64,000 nucleotides of DNA. Source: Leucocoprinus leucothites. Lineage: Eukaryota; Basidiomycota; Agaricomycetes; Agaricales; Agaricaceae. This document shows, piece after piece, positions 12,534 to 23,449 of this stretch. The notes below the pieces were generated by a model, which saw only the letters and a list, made by a program, of their open reading frames with translations, did not search any database and was not told the origin of the DNA. Made by a program: the position numbers and the translations under genes. Positions within the stretch are counted from its first letter, which is position 1. Each line of letters begins with the position of its first letter. The stretch covers positions 1,798,001 to 1,862,000 of the forward strand of contig JAACJO010000003.1 of assembly GCA_013368445.1 (NCBI GenBank), in the 5' to 3' direction.

Positions 12534-14188
12534 ATGTCCCGAGGAGACCGAGCAGCAGTAACTGGGATCCTATCCACCTCCATGCGAGATAATTATGGCG
12601 AGCACGGAGTCGCAGAAGTAAGCTTTCCGTCTAGGCTTCTCACCTGTCTACCCGTCTTTGCTGATCCAACAACAACTCTATCAACCCCAGTATTACAGGA
12701 AAGTGGGATCCACATACCGTAACCCACATTACCCCGGTATCCGACTTTGCATCTTTGCTTGGCTGCACAAGTAAGTACATCGTGATATTACCCATTTTAA
12801 TACTTAAGTCGCGGAACTTACACTTGTGTCCCTCGTAGATGGTGGTCAAATGAATCTTCTGAAATTGCTGCCCAAGGCCCCTGTGCTGATGTCCTGCTAT
12901 TCGATATGGCCTGCGGTACGTTCACCCATTAATCAAGTCAAACTTTTCCGCTTCTATCACTCCGTCACAATGAGCCTCTCAATCCGAGAATCCCCTCGCT
13001 GACAACCATCCCAGGCAGGTATGACCCCCATCCACGAATCCGATCTCCTCGCTCAATCATCATAAACCATTACCACATTCGCTTAACTTCTGCCGCATCT
13101 ACCGAACAATTCAAAGCGGTGAAGTAACACTCGCATTCAACGAATGGCTCAGTTCTTGCAAAAGCTACTCAAGCACCAGCTCAAAACAACCCTCACAGGG
13201 CAACCGCACCACCACAGTTGACGCTAGACCAAGTTCATTCAATACCACCGCACTGGTAACCCTCTCACGGAAACTCCAAACATACTGCACCATCCCTCTA
13301 GGTCCACTTTTTCCTACGCCTCTCGTAGTAGCCTCAGACCCTGTAAGCAATTCCGGATGTCAACGGAATGCGCGCGATGTGCTAACGGAATGTATGTTTT
13401 TGGTTCATGCTTCTTTTTTTCCTCGCGCTTCCTTCTTTTTTCCCCCATCATGTCTGGGAAATTATGTGTTCACATCATCCATTCAAATCTGTTCTGCTGA
13501 ACGGGTTTGCATATGACATATCCTTACCACATCTAGTTCACATGTGTGGCGTACAAACACAGGACCTCTCTTCCCTGTGCCACTTTTTCGTTCAACGACA
13601 TAGCCGAGGGTAACCTCCCACCCTTTACTTCTGACATCTCAAAAATCCAGATTCAGGCTCAACCCCAAGACCTTCGTGACCCTCATGCTCAAAAACAAGT
13701 TGAAATTAAGGAACCTATACCAAATGACGAGACAATTACCATAGTTGAAGCAGGTAGCGAAGAGAAAGGGTTAACCTCTTTGACACCATCTGCACGTCAA
13801 GAACCCTACTCCACCATCGAAATGGTTGTGTGTTCCTTCGCGCTGCATCTGATAGAAACCCCATCCGCGTTATTCGCATTAATGTACGCGCTTAGCTATA
13901 AAGCTCGGTGGCTGGTCGTTCTAGCACCGCACAAAAAACCGGAAGTACGCTTTATCCATTTCTTGTTCCTCGGTTCCAGCCTGACATACTCGGTATGTTT
14001 AGATCAAAGACGGCTGGGGTTGGCGAAAATGGAACGTGGAGGAATGGAGAAATACCTCAATGTCGGGTCACAACGGAGAGCTTCTCTTCGACAGGCAAGT
14101 TGGTTCATGTAAGTCTCCAGGGAACTGGATAACCTTATGGGCTATTTGTAGAGTGCATTGTAGGGTCTATCGTAGTGTCAATTTCTAA
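12534..14188 (+). CDS. SAM-dependent methyltransferase-fold protein with a microexon
   Basis: Exons 12534-12617, 12691-12770, 12839-12915, 13015-13018, 13117-13342, 13537-13944, 14003-14094 and 14152-14188 give 335 residues with every phase consistent. The N-terminal region (DNYGEHGVAEYY, then GSTYRNPHYPGIRL) precedes the Rossmann motif I, LLFDMACGSGEVTLAF. Its glycine loop is assembled over three exons through a 4-nt microexon. Later segments EMVVCSFALHLIETPSALFAL and RWLVVLAPHKKPE fit motif IV and the following strand of class I methyltransferases. The end, DGWGWRKWNVEEW and then HCRVYRSVNF, is joined by a probable GC-AG intron. I recognise the fold and a fungal family pattern but not a substrate. 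The 194-nt intron at 13343-13536 is long for this locus and could hide a further small exon. A second ATG at MRDNYGEH is possible. Confidence 0.8.
13015..13018 (+). other. Predicted 4-nt microexon (GCAG)
   Basis: The four bases GCAG are preceded by an acceptor (catcccag) and followed by a donor (gtatga). Upstream intron 12916-13014 has a CTGAC branch-like site, and downstream intron 13019-13116 has CTTAAC. Joining TGC-G, GC-AG and C-GGT restores the CGSGEVT glycine loop. Splicing 12915 directly to 13117 gives TGC GCG GTG AAG TAA, an immediate stop. Confidence 0.72.
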
Positions 14189-14316
14189 CTTGGTCGTAGA
14201 TCTGGAATGGAGTGCTATGTAATAAGTAACCCGTGTAATTCCATGTAAAGCGGTGCTCGAGGCAGTCTAACATCTACTACGCTACCTATGCCATCTGTAC
14301 GAAAATCTAGATACGA

Positions 14317-15621
14317 TTAGTCCGCTAGTACGGAAGCGATAATACCGAGGACAAAGGCTCCAACGCCAACTGCGGCCAACTCAAACGTCCGCTGAGGGAG
14401 CGACACAGGCACACCCGGAATAGAAATGTACTTCTGGACTGGGATAGGAACTTCGACAACTTGTACTGGATGTGCGGGCACCGCAGTCTCCTCAACCGCC
14501 TTCTGCATCCCAAAAACTTCCTGTCGAAGATCTTTGATGCCACCAACTTCCTGTAACACTTGAGATAACAGATTCTCCTGCTGGATGAATTTCTCTCCAA
14601 TCTCCTTCAAACCCTCCTCCATCCGCTCTTTATTCTCCACATTCATCTCTTCAATTTTATTTTCAAACGTCTGCGCCAATCGTCTTCGTTTCCAAGGTTC
14701 CACGATCACAATGGCCAGAATAAACACGAGCAAGTTCAGGCCGAGAGCCGCAAGTGATCCGTAAGTCGAAGCACTCCGGATTTTATCAGACCACACTTGC
14801 TCTTCGTGGTATCGAGCGAGAATGGACCTCATGAGCGACGTAAATTCACGCTCGACGGCTGCTTCCGTTTCGTCGACAGCAGCTTTCGCTCGTGCCTCTT
14901 CCTGTTCGTACATATGGTCCTGACGAACGATGGTCGTGAACCGGGCAACATCCGTATCGTTCCATATAGATTTACGTTGTAAAAGTTCATTGACCTCGCG
15001 TTGCGAATTTGAACGCTGGATAACAGCTTGCTCGTAGGCAATTTTAGCTTGTTTAGCAGCTTCACGCGTCAACTTGATATTCTCCTCTTCAAAATCCCAA
15101 CGTCAATAACGTTTGTATGGTTACGCAGACCAAACGAACAAACCTTGCGCAACCACTTCCTTCTTCAATGCCTCAATATCCTCATACCCAGTCACCTTGT
15201 TCAACTCCGCTCCAAGCTTCGAAAACCTAGTCTTCGTCTCCGCCGTAAACCCATCCGCCCGTTCTCGGAGAGTAATAGCAGCTTGGTCCGTCCAGTCCCG
15301 AATACGCTGCTTGACGATGTCCAAGTCATACTGCGAAAGCCCTAGCCGAGAACCGAGTTTATCAGAGCCGGAGTCATTTTTCGACGTGGACTGAAAGGGA
15401 GTCGATGAAGTAGATTCGGGTACCAGGGATTCCTGGGGCGGAGGCGGAGCAGTGAGAGGGATGGTATCTTCAGTTGCCGGGGGTTCTTTTGTTACTTTGT
15501 CTTTGTCCTGAGCATTCTGCTCAATTGGACTGGATGGACGCGTAGAATTATGTCTTGTCCATGTAAGAAAGTTTGAGCGAGAGATCACGCGTCTGAAGAG
15601 GATAGCCCTCACCGGCAACAT
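14317..15621 (-). CDS. SHE9: She9/Mdm33-type mitochondrial inner-membrane protein
   Basis: Two exons are joined by one intron at about 15078-15143 (CAAG donor side, AGGAGAATATC acceptor side). She9/Mdm33 proteins sit in the mitochondrial inner membrane and affect its fission and shape. The N-terminus (MLPVRAILFRRVISRSNFL) is Arg-rich and lacks acidic residues, as expected for a matrix-targeting peptide. A Pro/Ser linker follows, then long coiled-coil helices (VKQRIRDWTDQAAITLRERA; RSNSQREVNELLQRKSIW; FTTIVRQDHMYEQEEARAKA). Next is a membrane segment (LAALGLNLLVFILAIVIV) followed by EPWKRRRL. After more coiled coil there is a second C-terminal membrane segment (VGVGAFVLGIIASVLA). This order is diagnostic for the family. 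The start is the first ATG; the open frame upstream has only a GTG. Confidence 0.92.
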
Positions 15622-15986
15622 GGACAGGAGTGAAGGGACACACAATTTAGCATCATATGCTTCGGATTGTTCCGACCTCTCCCAAAATATTCCTGGGTTT
15701 AACTCTCAACGGCTGTGTTCAAGGTCAGCTTGCAGAGCCAACAAACATTTGTGATTTGCGCAAGCCTCTATCGTTAATGTTCCGTATATTGACTGAGGTA
15801 AGAGTGAGAGGGTAATATAAAAGGAATAGTATAAGTACGAGACCCGGTGAGGCAACCTAACCACCGAAAATTGACCAGTCTAAACTGCCCCATTAAACGG
15901 TAATGTCTACTTGGAAGAGGAAATAATAAAGCTGGGAATAAGAAACATAACGATCGTGAAAACCATTTCATCCCAAAATGATTCGT
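15622..15986. other. Intergenic region between two minus-strand genes
   Basis: The 365 bp separate the CPR stop from the She9 start, so it should contain the She9 promoter and the CPR 3' UTR. No coding signal was seen, and short frames here lack gene-like composition. Confidence 0.5.
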
Positions 15987-18345
15987 TCAACTCCAGACAT
16001 CGAGCATAAGTCGTGAGCGTTCTTTGAGAAGCTTGACCTCTGCTACACCCTCAACACCTGCAGATCCGCCCTTCGCCTCACCCAATATTCTTGCAAGGAC
16101 ATCCTCGACCTGCTTAGCCATGTTCTTCGCCTCACCGCAGATATACACATATCCCTTTCCATTGAGGATAGCATCGGCGATATGCTCCCGTTGTTCCCAA
16201 ATGAGGTCCTGAACGTAGATCTTGCTTCCGTCGGGCTTGTAGTTCTGACGAGAGAAAGCGCAGTGCATCTGGAACTTGCCCTTCAATTCCTCGATGTAGC
16301 CTGTCCATTCATCCTTGTACAAATAATCCTCGTCATCGCGACGGCAGCCATAAAACAGTGTGATACGACCCCAGTCTTCGAGAGCATCTGGACCATTCTT
16401 CTCAAGCGAACGACGAGCAAGAGCGACACGCTCTTGAACAAATCCACGGAAGGGAGCAACACCCTATAGAGCTATGAGAAACGTGATCCCAAAGCAGTAG
16501 AAATGATGACTCACAGTGCCAGGGCCAACCATAATTACCGGGCTCTTCGGGTTTGTCGGCAGGCGGAATGTAGAGCGCCTGACATGGACGGGGGCCTTGT
16601 ACATGGTATCAACCTTGTATGCACCACGGGGACCTTCAATATGGTATCTGGGAATATTGGCGTTCTCAACACCATTGTCGTTGAGGTAGGAAACCGGCTC
16701 CCCATTGGCGGCGTGTTTAAGGTTGAGAATGAAGTTGGAACTAACACCATAGCACCATTTCTGCCTAACATTGTCACTGGGGACGTTCTGGTATTTGAGC
16801 ACGACACAAGTGATGTGGACCGAGTTGGGGTGGAGTTTAGGGCTAGAGGAGATAGAGTAGTACCGGGGTTGAAGGCGGGGGATGGCAGAGACAATGAGAT
16901 CGAAGGGGATGGTCCAGGTGGTGGTGTTCTCAGGAGTGGGAACAGTCGAGATATCGTTTCCAGCGGCGAGCTGAAGAATCTCACCAAGTTTCAAGCAACC
17001 ATCAGCGACAACCTTGGAGTAGACCTCCTTGTTCGTGTTGAGATTCTTCAAGAAAGTTTCAGCGTCGGGATTGGGAGCATACTTCGACAAGGGACCGAGG
17101 ACTTGACGACCGGCAACAGCACTGATATCGATGTAGTGGCGTAGAACAGTACCATAGGTGGTGGGGACGGGGAAAGGAACTTTTGCGAGGGCCGGATCCA
17201 AAGACTCGATGCCGATGACTGTATCACGCTTGTTATACAAACCGAGCGCGCAAAGAAGGCGGTCCACTTCAACCTCCGCATTGGTAGGCCAAACACCGAG
17301 ATGATCGCCGTGTTGATAGGTGATGCCGGACCCCTCGATGTTGAGCTCAGCGTGGACGCAATTACGATCATGAGTCGACTGGAACAACTCCCTTGCCTCT
17401 CCCAAGGGTGCTGGGTAGGGATTCTTGGCGTCGTGAATACCCTTTGTTTTGGTCAAAGCACGGGCCGAGTATTCACCTAATCACGTTTAGTCAGAGAAAT
17501 TGACCCCCAAACGGTTGTAAACGTACCGAGATAGACCTTCTCCGGTGGATGCGAGTCAAGCTCAGAAACCGCGAAATCGGCGCTATCGGCACCTTGGCCC
17601 TCCTCGACACCGAGCTCAGCGGCAAAGGCCTCCCACATGCCATCCTTCCATTCCAGATAGTCTTCTTCCATGCTCTTATCGTCATCGCCTTCGCCACGCT
17701 CACCAATACGCTTGGCGCCCATTTTGGTGAGAACAGCATCTACATTGCGACCGATGAGGTTATAGTGTTCATAAGTCTTGTTACCAAGACCGAAAACAAC
17801 ATATTTGAGGCCATCGAGACTGTGAGCACCGTTGGAAAACTCGAACGAATCATCCTGGAGGTTCTGCATAAGCTGAACCGCATTATCGGTGGGCTCACCC
17901 TCTCCGTAGGTGGCCATTACAAAGAATGCGACAGAGTCCTCTGGGAGCTGGTCGAGGTTCTCAAAGTCATACTCCTCGGGGTCACAGACTAGTGAGGCGA
18001 GACCAAACTTTGATTTCGCTTCCTTGGCAAGACGGATAGCGTACTCTTCAGCAGTACCCGTCTGTGAGCCGTAGAAAATCACTAGGCGCTTTTTCTAAAG
18101 AAAGTGATGTGTCAGTGCTGAGGTGGCAAAGAGAGTGGGAAATGCATGGAACATACCCCCTCCTTCATCTTAGCAATAAAATCTCGTGGGTTCCCGCCCC
18201 CATTCGCAATCTTGCTGGCATTTGAAGATATGGGGGCAGCCTTGGGCTTGGAGGCGGCAAAGAGTTGGTCGCGGAAAAGGTAGGCGGCAGCGAGTGTGAC
18301 GCCTAGAGCAAGAATAACGACGTCAGAGGTCGATGTTGAGGACAT
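15987..18345 (-). CDS. NCP1: NADPH-cytochrome P450 reductase
   Basis: This diflavin reductase passes electrons from NADPH through FAD and FMN to microsomal P450s, and supports sterol synthesis. It starts at ATG 18345 with a hydrophobic ER anchor (VVILALGVTLAAAYLF). The FMN domain has the phosphate loop YGSQTGTAEEYA and ATYGEGEPTDNA, then FGLGNKTYEHYN. The FAD domain has RYYSISSSP (about 16845-16870). The NADPH domain has VIMVGPGTGVAPFRG, split by the intron near 16462-16515, then FYGCRRDDEDYLY and YICGEAKNMAKQV. The C-terminus is DVWS, with the aromatic residue that stacks on FAD. Introns separate the anchor exon (18157-18345), the FMN exon, the large FAD exon and the NADPH exons. All catalytic motifs are present and the length, about 730 residues, is normal. 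Confidence 0.97.
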
Positions 18346-18839
18346 TTTCGACCAGTGAAAAGCAAGGGGAATCGCTTGAAAAGTGGTACGATTGGCTACT
18401 GACATGGCGGGCAAAAGAAAGAATGAGAAAATACCGGGGAAATGGGGGGCCGCCTTGAACCAGGAGCTTGATGGAGGGAGCTTTTTGAGTTTGAGGAAGC
18501 GCAAAAAAAGAGCGCCTAAGTGATGGAAGAAGAACTGGAGAGAGCTGTAACTCGGTGTTGGTCCAGGCCAGATACGTGTTTTGCTCTCCGGTAACACTCT
18601 CCGATCATTCTCACGCCTGCTCACCCACTACATTTTTACTGTCCCATGCTCTCCAACCCTGCATAAGCACATTGACTGCACCGGATGTGCGCGGCCAGCC
18701 ACCCGTCACTCGATCCACTCATTAAGTTTTCTCTGGTCTTGCGCCATCCCAAGATCCATACCTCTGCAATTTATCCGGTGTTCTCTTTTCCGTAAACATA
18801 TCTCCATTCCTTTATTGGAATACCGACTCCTTGAAAGTA
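18346..18839. other. Intergenic region upstream of CPR
   Basis: The 494 bp hold the CPR promoter and 5' UTR, plus the 3' UTR of the SET gene. Open frames on both strands run through it, but none has a family signature or a suitable start. I see no further gene. Confidence 0.5.
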
Positions 18840-20401
18840 CTATACAGGGTACATACCCCCCACATCAAGCCGCCGGTGTGTGCCCCACGCTGAGTGGCCT
18901 TCAGGTTGCAGCGCAACCTGTCGCATCTCCTCCACCTGCTCGCTGTCTGCACCCACCTCGTAGGAGTACCACTCCACAGCGATCTGCGCCCACTCGCGCG
19001 TCGCTGCAACACTGCAATCATGAGATTATACTATCAGTTTCACGTGTAAAAGATTTTCCTGGGGATGACTGACTCGGAATGGGCTGCTGCCACCCAAGCC
19101 CCATCGGCAGCAAGTCTTCCCCGTTCGCTCCAGTAGCCTTCTTCATCTTCCAACTGCCAGATTTTTCTAACGTGCGCGATGGCATCGGCCCCATTGATTC
19201 GACCTTGCCCCCACGATGCCAGCCTCTCGTACGCTTCAGAAATTGCTTCTAATCGTTCGTCTGAAGCTTCAGACTCTTCCTTTGGAAGTGAGCATACGCT
19301 ACATTCGCACTCAAAACCATAATGCTCCGCAAGAAAAGCTCTGGATAATCACAAAGTTACTTGCCGCCAATCTGATAGGCGAATCAAAATTGTTGCTTAC
19401 CGACGATGATGCCTCGATCGTTTGGAGTTGGTGTAGCTAGTGAGCAGCTCCTGAGACCATTGTTGATGAGCTTCTTTTCCTTAGTATAAATAGTGATTTG
19501 AACACCAACCTCCCCCTTGCTGATAGGCTTAAGCGCATGCACATACAATGCTTCCTCCTTCTCCCGCCACGTATAAACGACATTGAAAGCACTCGAGCAG
19601 CCATGATTGATTCTCGCCATTCTGGGGAAGATACCGACGCCATCGCCTGCCGCTACTGCATTCGTTTGAAAAATTGCCAGCGCGACCTGATCTCGATGTT
19701 TAGTTGGATCCAGGTGTTGAGGGAAATGAACATAAGACAGGTTGAAGAAAGCGTCTTGCTCATCTTGATTCAGTTCACCCAGCGATTCTGCGATGAGTGC
19801 AGTTGGAGATGAAGAGACTGTATCCAACCATCATCAGCGTCGGTTTCATGAAGACCGCCAGGAACGGGTTAATCACGATGAAGCTACGCGACTTACTCTG
19901 GCGGGGGACGACAAACAGGGGTTTCTCGCGTAGTACCCGCTCGCCTTGCTGGAAAATAAATTTAACCTTCCCCGAACTAGCACGACAAGTATCTTTGAGA
20001 CGTACCTTGATATCGCGCGAGGCTAGCAGACCTTTCCCTCTGCCTGGCAAGTCTGTCACGAAGAAAGGTGACGTAGCATCGTGTGTCAGGTATGCTTCAT
20101 GTTTTTTTAGTGGTGACTCCTGGATTGTTGAGTCACCAGGCTTGAAATGGCCGCTCCAGGCGTAGAGAAAGATTATTATCCCAGTAAGCGCAGCTGAGAT
20201 CAGTAAAGTAGGTTTCCCGAATGTCTGTAACGGACGTTCATGAACACCTATGTCATTTGAACTGACAAAAGCACAGTGCGCACAGCTTTTGGACCGGTAG
20301 AAGGGCCGTCGGTATTTTTGCCCAGAGTATTACCTTGGTTCCTACTTCCGGGCGTCCCAGTTCTGGTCTTTCTCCGTCTTGCGTCGGGCATTATTTTTGA
20401 G
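18840..20401 (-). CDS. SET-domain (SMYD-like) protein with N-terminal membrane segment
   Basis: A split SET protein, presumably a lysine methyltransferase. After a basic leader come a hydrophobic helix (TLLISAALTGIIIFLYAW) and GRGKGLLASRDI, the usual SET entry strand. QGERVLREKPLFVV follows, then MARINHGCSSAFNV, the NHxC cofactor motif. ELLTSYTN, exposed once an intron near 19440-19500 is removed, is the ELxxxY catalytic strand. YGFECECSVC is the post-SET zinc-binding cluster. The C-terminus (REWAQIAVEWYSYEVG, EEMRQVALQPEGHSAWG) is reached through an intron at about 19021-19076 and ends at TAG 18842-18840. The N-terminus is the weak part: ATG 20401 (MPDARRRKTRTG) needs a 38-nt intron before TFGKPTLL, unusually short, so the true first exon may differ. 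Substrate unknown. Confidence 0.78.
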
Positions 20402-20687
20402 CCCAGGGAGGTAACTGCTGAACGTTGTTTCTTGTTGCAATCATATTGTGTGTTGACAAGAACCTACATAGCCACCACTCCCAGGATAGTTGTTGGCCGG
20501 AGCGTCGACGGATCATAGAAGTCAGCTAATGACACATGGGGACTTTACTATTGTCATAGGTATGAATATGGATGTAGGCAACATTGAAGACGGGTATCAC
20601 AGTGTAGACAGAAATATATGCGAGCGTAGAACTACAGAACAAGATCAATGAAAAATGGCCCAAGGAACAGCAGGCATGATAAGCGCG

Positions 20688-21514
20688 TCAATTGAACTCC
20701 AGACGGCCGGTCAGCAGTAGCCAGAAAACTATTGTGACAAGCGATGAAAGAGAAACCGCAATGAATATAGGTGTGAGCCTTGTGACGGGAAACATTCCCT
20801 TCACCAAGGAAGCTTGGACGACGAAATACCTTACAAGACCTGGTTTACGGAACACAATCAATTTAGTAACTCGTCTCCTCCACATCGAAGTGACACTCAC
20901 CGACTCCCAGAACGACAAGCCCCATGGCGATCAAGGACGCTCCTAGAGGTCGAGCAAACTTTTCAATTCTCTCAGTATCAGCCTTATTCGAGGTATTGAA
21001 GAGCTGCACAAGAGCTGATGAATCAAAGGGGATGTCGTTCAGTGCTAGCTTAGATATTAGATTCTGGATACTCACCAACACCAGCAGAAGCAATGGCAAG
21101 GCTAGTCCTCATGTACGCTAAGAACGTCCTTTCAAGAGCGAGGTGATCCCTTGCTACACTCCCGGAGTTTTGCAACCTCAAAGACACCTCATCACACCGT
21201 CCTCCCGTCAAAGTATAACAAAACCGATGCAACGGCGAGAACAGGACGGCATCCAACATCGACTTGGATCTGGTCGTGGGCTGTCGTTGATTCTCCGTCG
21301 ACCCAGCCAATAAACTCCCTTCCTCGTGCTCTTCTTCTGAATCCGTCTCCATTGATGATTTTGTGTTCGTTCGACACTTCCCAAGAGTCTCAGCGGAGTC
21401 ATTCGAGCCATAATGGATAGGCCCTGGGTTGTTTAGCAGGAGCGGTGTGGACTGATGGTTATGTGCATGGGAAGAAACGCCGGTCTCGAGGTGCTCCTCT
21501 GTGTGTGTTGTCAT
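20688..21514 (-). CDS. DUF202-domain membrane protein
   Basis: Starts at ATG 21514 and ends at TGA 20690-20688, with two or more short introns. The first ~100 residues are polar (His, Ser and Glu rich) and probably cytosolic. They are followed by SVARDHLALERTFLAYMRTS, the DUF202 signature also found in bacterial YidH and in the membrane part of fungal VTC proteins. Three hydrophobic helices follow: the segment ending LAIASAGV, then LGASLIAMGLVVLGVG, and a last one, FIAVSLSSLVTIVFWLLL, just before the end. Between helices the stretch ALVQLFNTSNKADTERIEKF is hydrophilic. The role of single-domain fungal DUF202 proteins is not settled; membership is clear, the function is not. Confidence 0.88.
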
Positions 21515-23440
21515 GGGAAGTAGGGAAGGAGAGGGCTGAGTGACCGGAGTTGGAGGAGAGATAGTTATTAAGAGGAAGGGTTGTAGTGTCTTCTGTCGGC
21601 TTCTTTAGCTGGAGAGGCCGTGATGTATACAGTGATGGTGAGCAATGATATGTCCGCCGGCTGGATCTTCAAGCTTCAAATGTGACGCCTGGACGTCCGA
21701 AATGAACAACCCCTATTCGGGGTTCCCTCATTACATCACTTGCCCCTCCTATTTGCTGAAAATCGAGCTGATGTTAGTCCTCCTGTTCGCGCAAAGGGAA
21801 GAACAGGAAATGCGATGTACTGGCACCGTGACGAAGGATCTCAACTGTCGCCGTTGAAGGCGGGGATAATCTAACGCGAATAGACCGTTCTAACCAATTA
21901 CGTCCATACGTACCTGAGAGTATGCATCCTAAATATAATCGATGCCTGCATTTAAAAAAGTCATCTGTCCCGCTAGTGGTTTAAGCTCAAGCTTCTCCAA
22001 GCCTTAGGCTTCTCTTCCTCTTTCACTATCTTCACATGGCCAATAACCGTTCCTCGGGGTCTCGAAAGATAGATGTATAGTTCGGCATGTGATGAGAAAA
22101 CTCGCTTCGAGCGATGGATGTACTTCCGACTCGGAGAATTCGAAGCCGAGGTATACAAGCGATCACGATGACCGCAGTGACCGATTCTACGAGCCTACTC
22201 TTTTATGCTATTTACTTATTCTTGGCCCCCCCACCCGGACCTTCTGACCTCCCATCCTGCTCTGATTCTTCAATCCCATAAACCTGGTACCTACTCGCTA
22301 CCGTCCACCTCTTCGCTACCCCACTATATGGATTTCAGTTAGCGTCTTCCAAACGCAATGCGTAGAAAACCTATTGGAGTCCCATCGCAGCATGGCCTTG
22401 TTTCCATGAAGTCTCGAACATCGGGGTTCAGGTTTTATTATGCGCGTACCACTGTTGGCTCGTGTCTTTTGACATCGACCGTTCCTTTAGATCATATCAC
22501 CTTGGAGAGGTAGAGCAATACGGGGAAGAGGAGATCCTCGTAGTGGGGTCCAAAGCACATCCGTTGTTGCCAGCGCCTGTCATATAAAACCACGCCCGTC
22601 GCCAGGCCAGTCTCTACACGTTTACTGCCTCGAGGAAGCCATCCCTCTATTATCCACTGAAGGCCGAGGACTTAGACGATAAAGAGGAATAGGGTTCGAC
22701 GGCAACAATTAGACTTAATTCTAAAAGGTCACTGTCTCCGAACCCTCCATGGATCTATATGTTTTCCGGCACTTTGAAAACGCGGAGGATCATCCTTAAT
22801 TCTGCTTGGCGATATCATTGAAGGGATCACATCTGGTTGATCTAGAGCGAAAATCCCTGATCGCCCAATAATCTCTGCTTCACCCAAGTGGACGATAAAC
22901 CCGGTTGCGTGCGGCCCCCTAGATATTATTCCAGGTTCAGCGCCCTAGTGACCACCCGAACTCTAGAAGAAAAAAAAAACAGATTCCAAATGACTGGTTG
23001 AAGTTTAAATACACCCCCTCCATTCCCTCGACAAAGTCGTACCCTTCCCTCTTTCCTCTTCATTCGCCATCCGAGGCGATGGGTGCCTATGATACCAGCC
23101 TTGGTGAGATATACATCGTGGGCACGACACAGAATATTTAGCTTATGGGACACGCGTGCGCTAGGTGCATTGTTAGTTGGTATTATAAGTACGTTGTTCA
23201 GTCCTTTTGCTTTGGGATCCTTTGTCTGAAAAATGTAGTTAACACCTGTCTTTTGGACTCGTACCATATCAATACGGTCAATATGCAAATTCTAGTGCGT
23301 AAATAGAGCTCATGACATCTTGGCCCATGAGTCGGACAAATAATAATTCTAGATTATAATGATCGACTGTGGGTGGGGTCAGCGGACATGGTGGTGCGAT
23401 GTTCGTCGTGGCAACTGGCCAACGCTCCCCGTAGGTTCAT
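21515..23440. other. Non-coding stretch, about 1.9 kb
   Basis: It lies between the DUF202 start and a decayed gene. The left few hundred bases must include the DUF202 promoter. Frames of 60-120 codons occur on both strands (for example 22926-23288 on -), but none begins with a plausible ATG and family motif. I see no repeats at transposon scale, tRNA or other RNA gene. Confidence 0.5.
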
Positions 23441-23449
23441 GATTCTGAC

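Noticed and set aside
16503..17144. 213-codon open frame on + across the CPR gene
   Set aside because: It is antisense to the FAD-domain exon, whose motifs are unmistakable. No family signature is seen on the + strand.
18581..19072. 163-codon + strand frame upstream of CPR
   Set aside because: It overlaps the C-terminal exon of the SET gene on -, which has conserved motifs in phase, and has low-complexity composition without an ATG-led domain.
20276..20518. + strand frame overlapping the proposed SET first exon
   Set aside because: No family motif. It is antisense to the better-supported basic N-terminus, although the exact first exon there is still uncertain.
22926..23288. 120-codon - frame in the 21.5-23.4 kb gap
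   Set aside because: Composition is not gene-like, the start context is poor and no motif was recognised.
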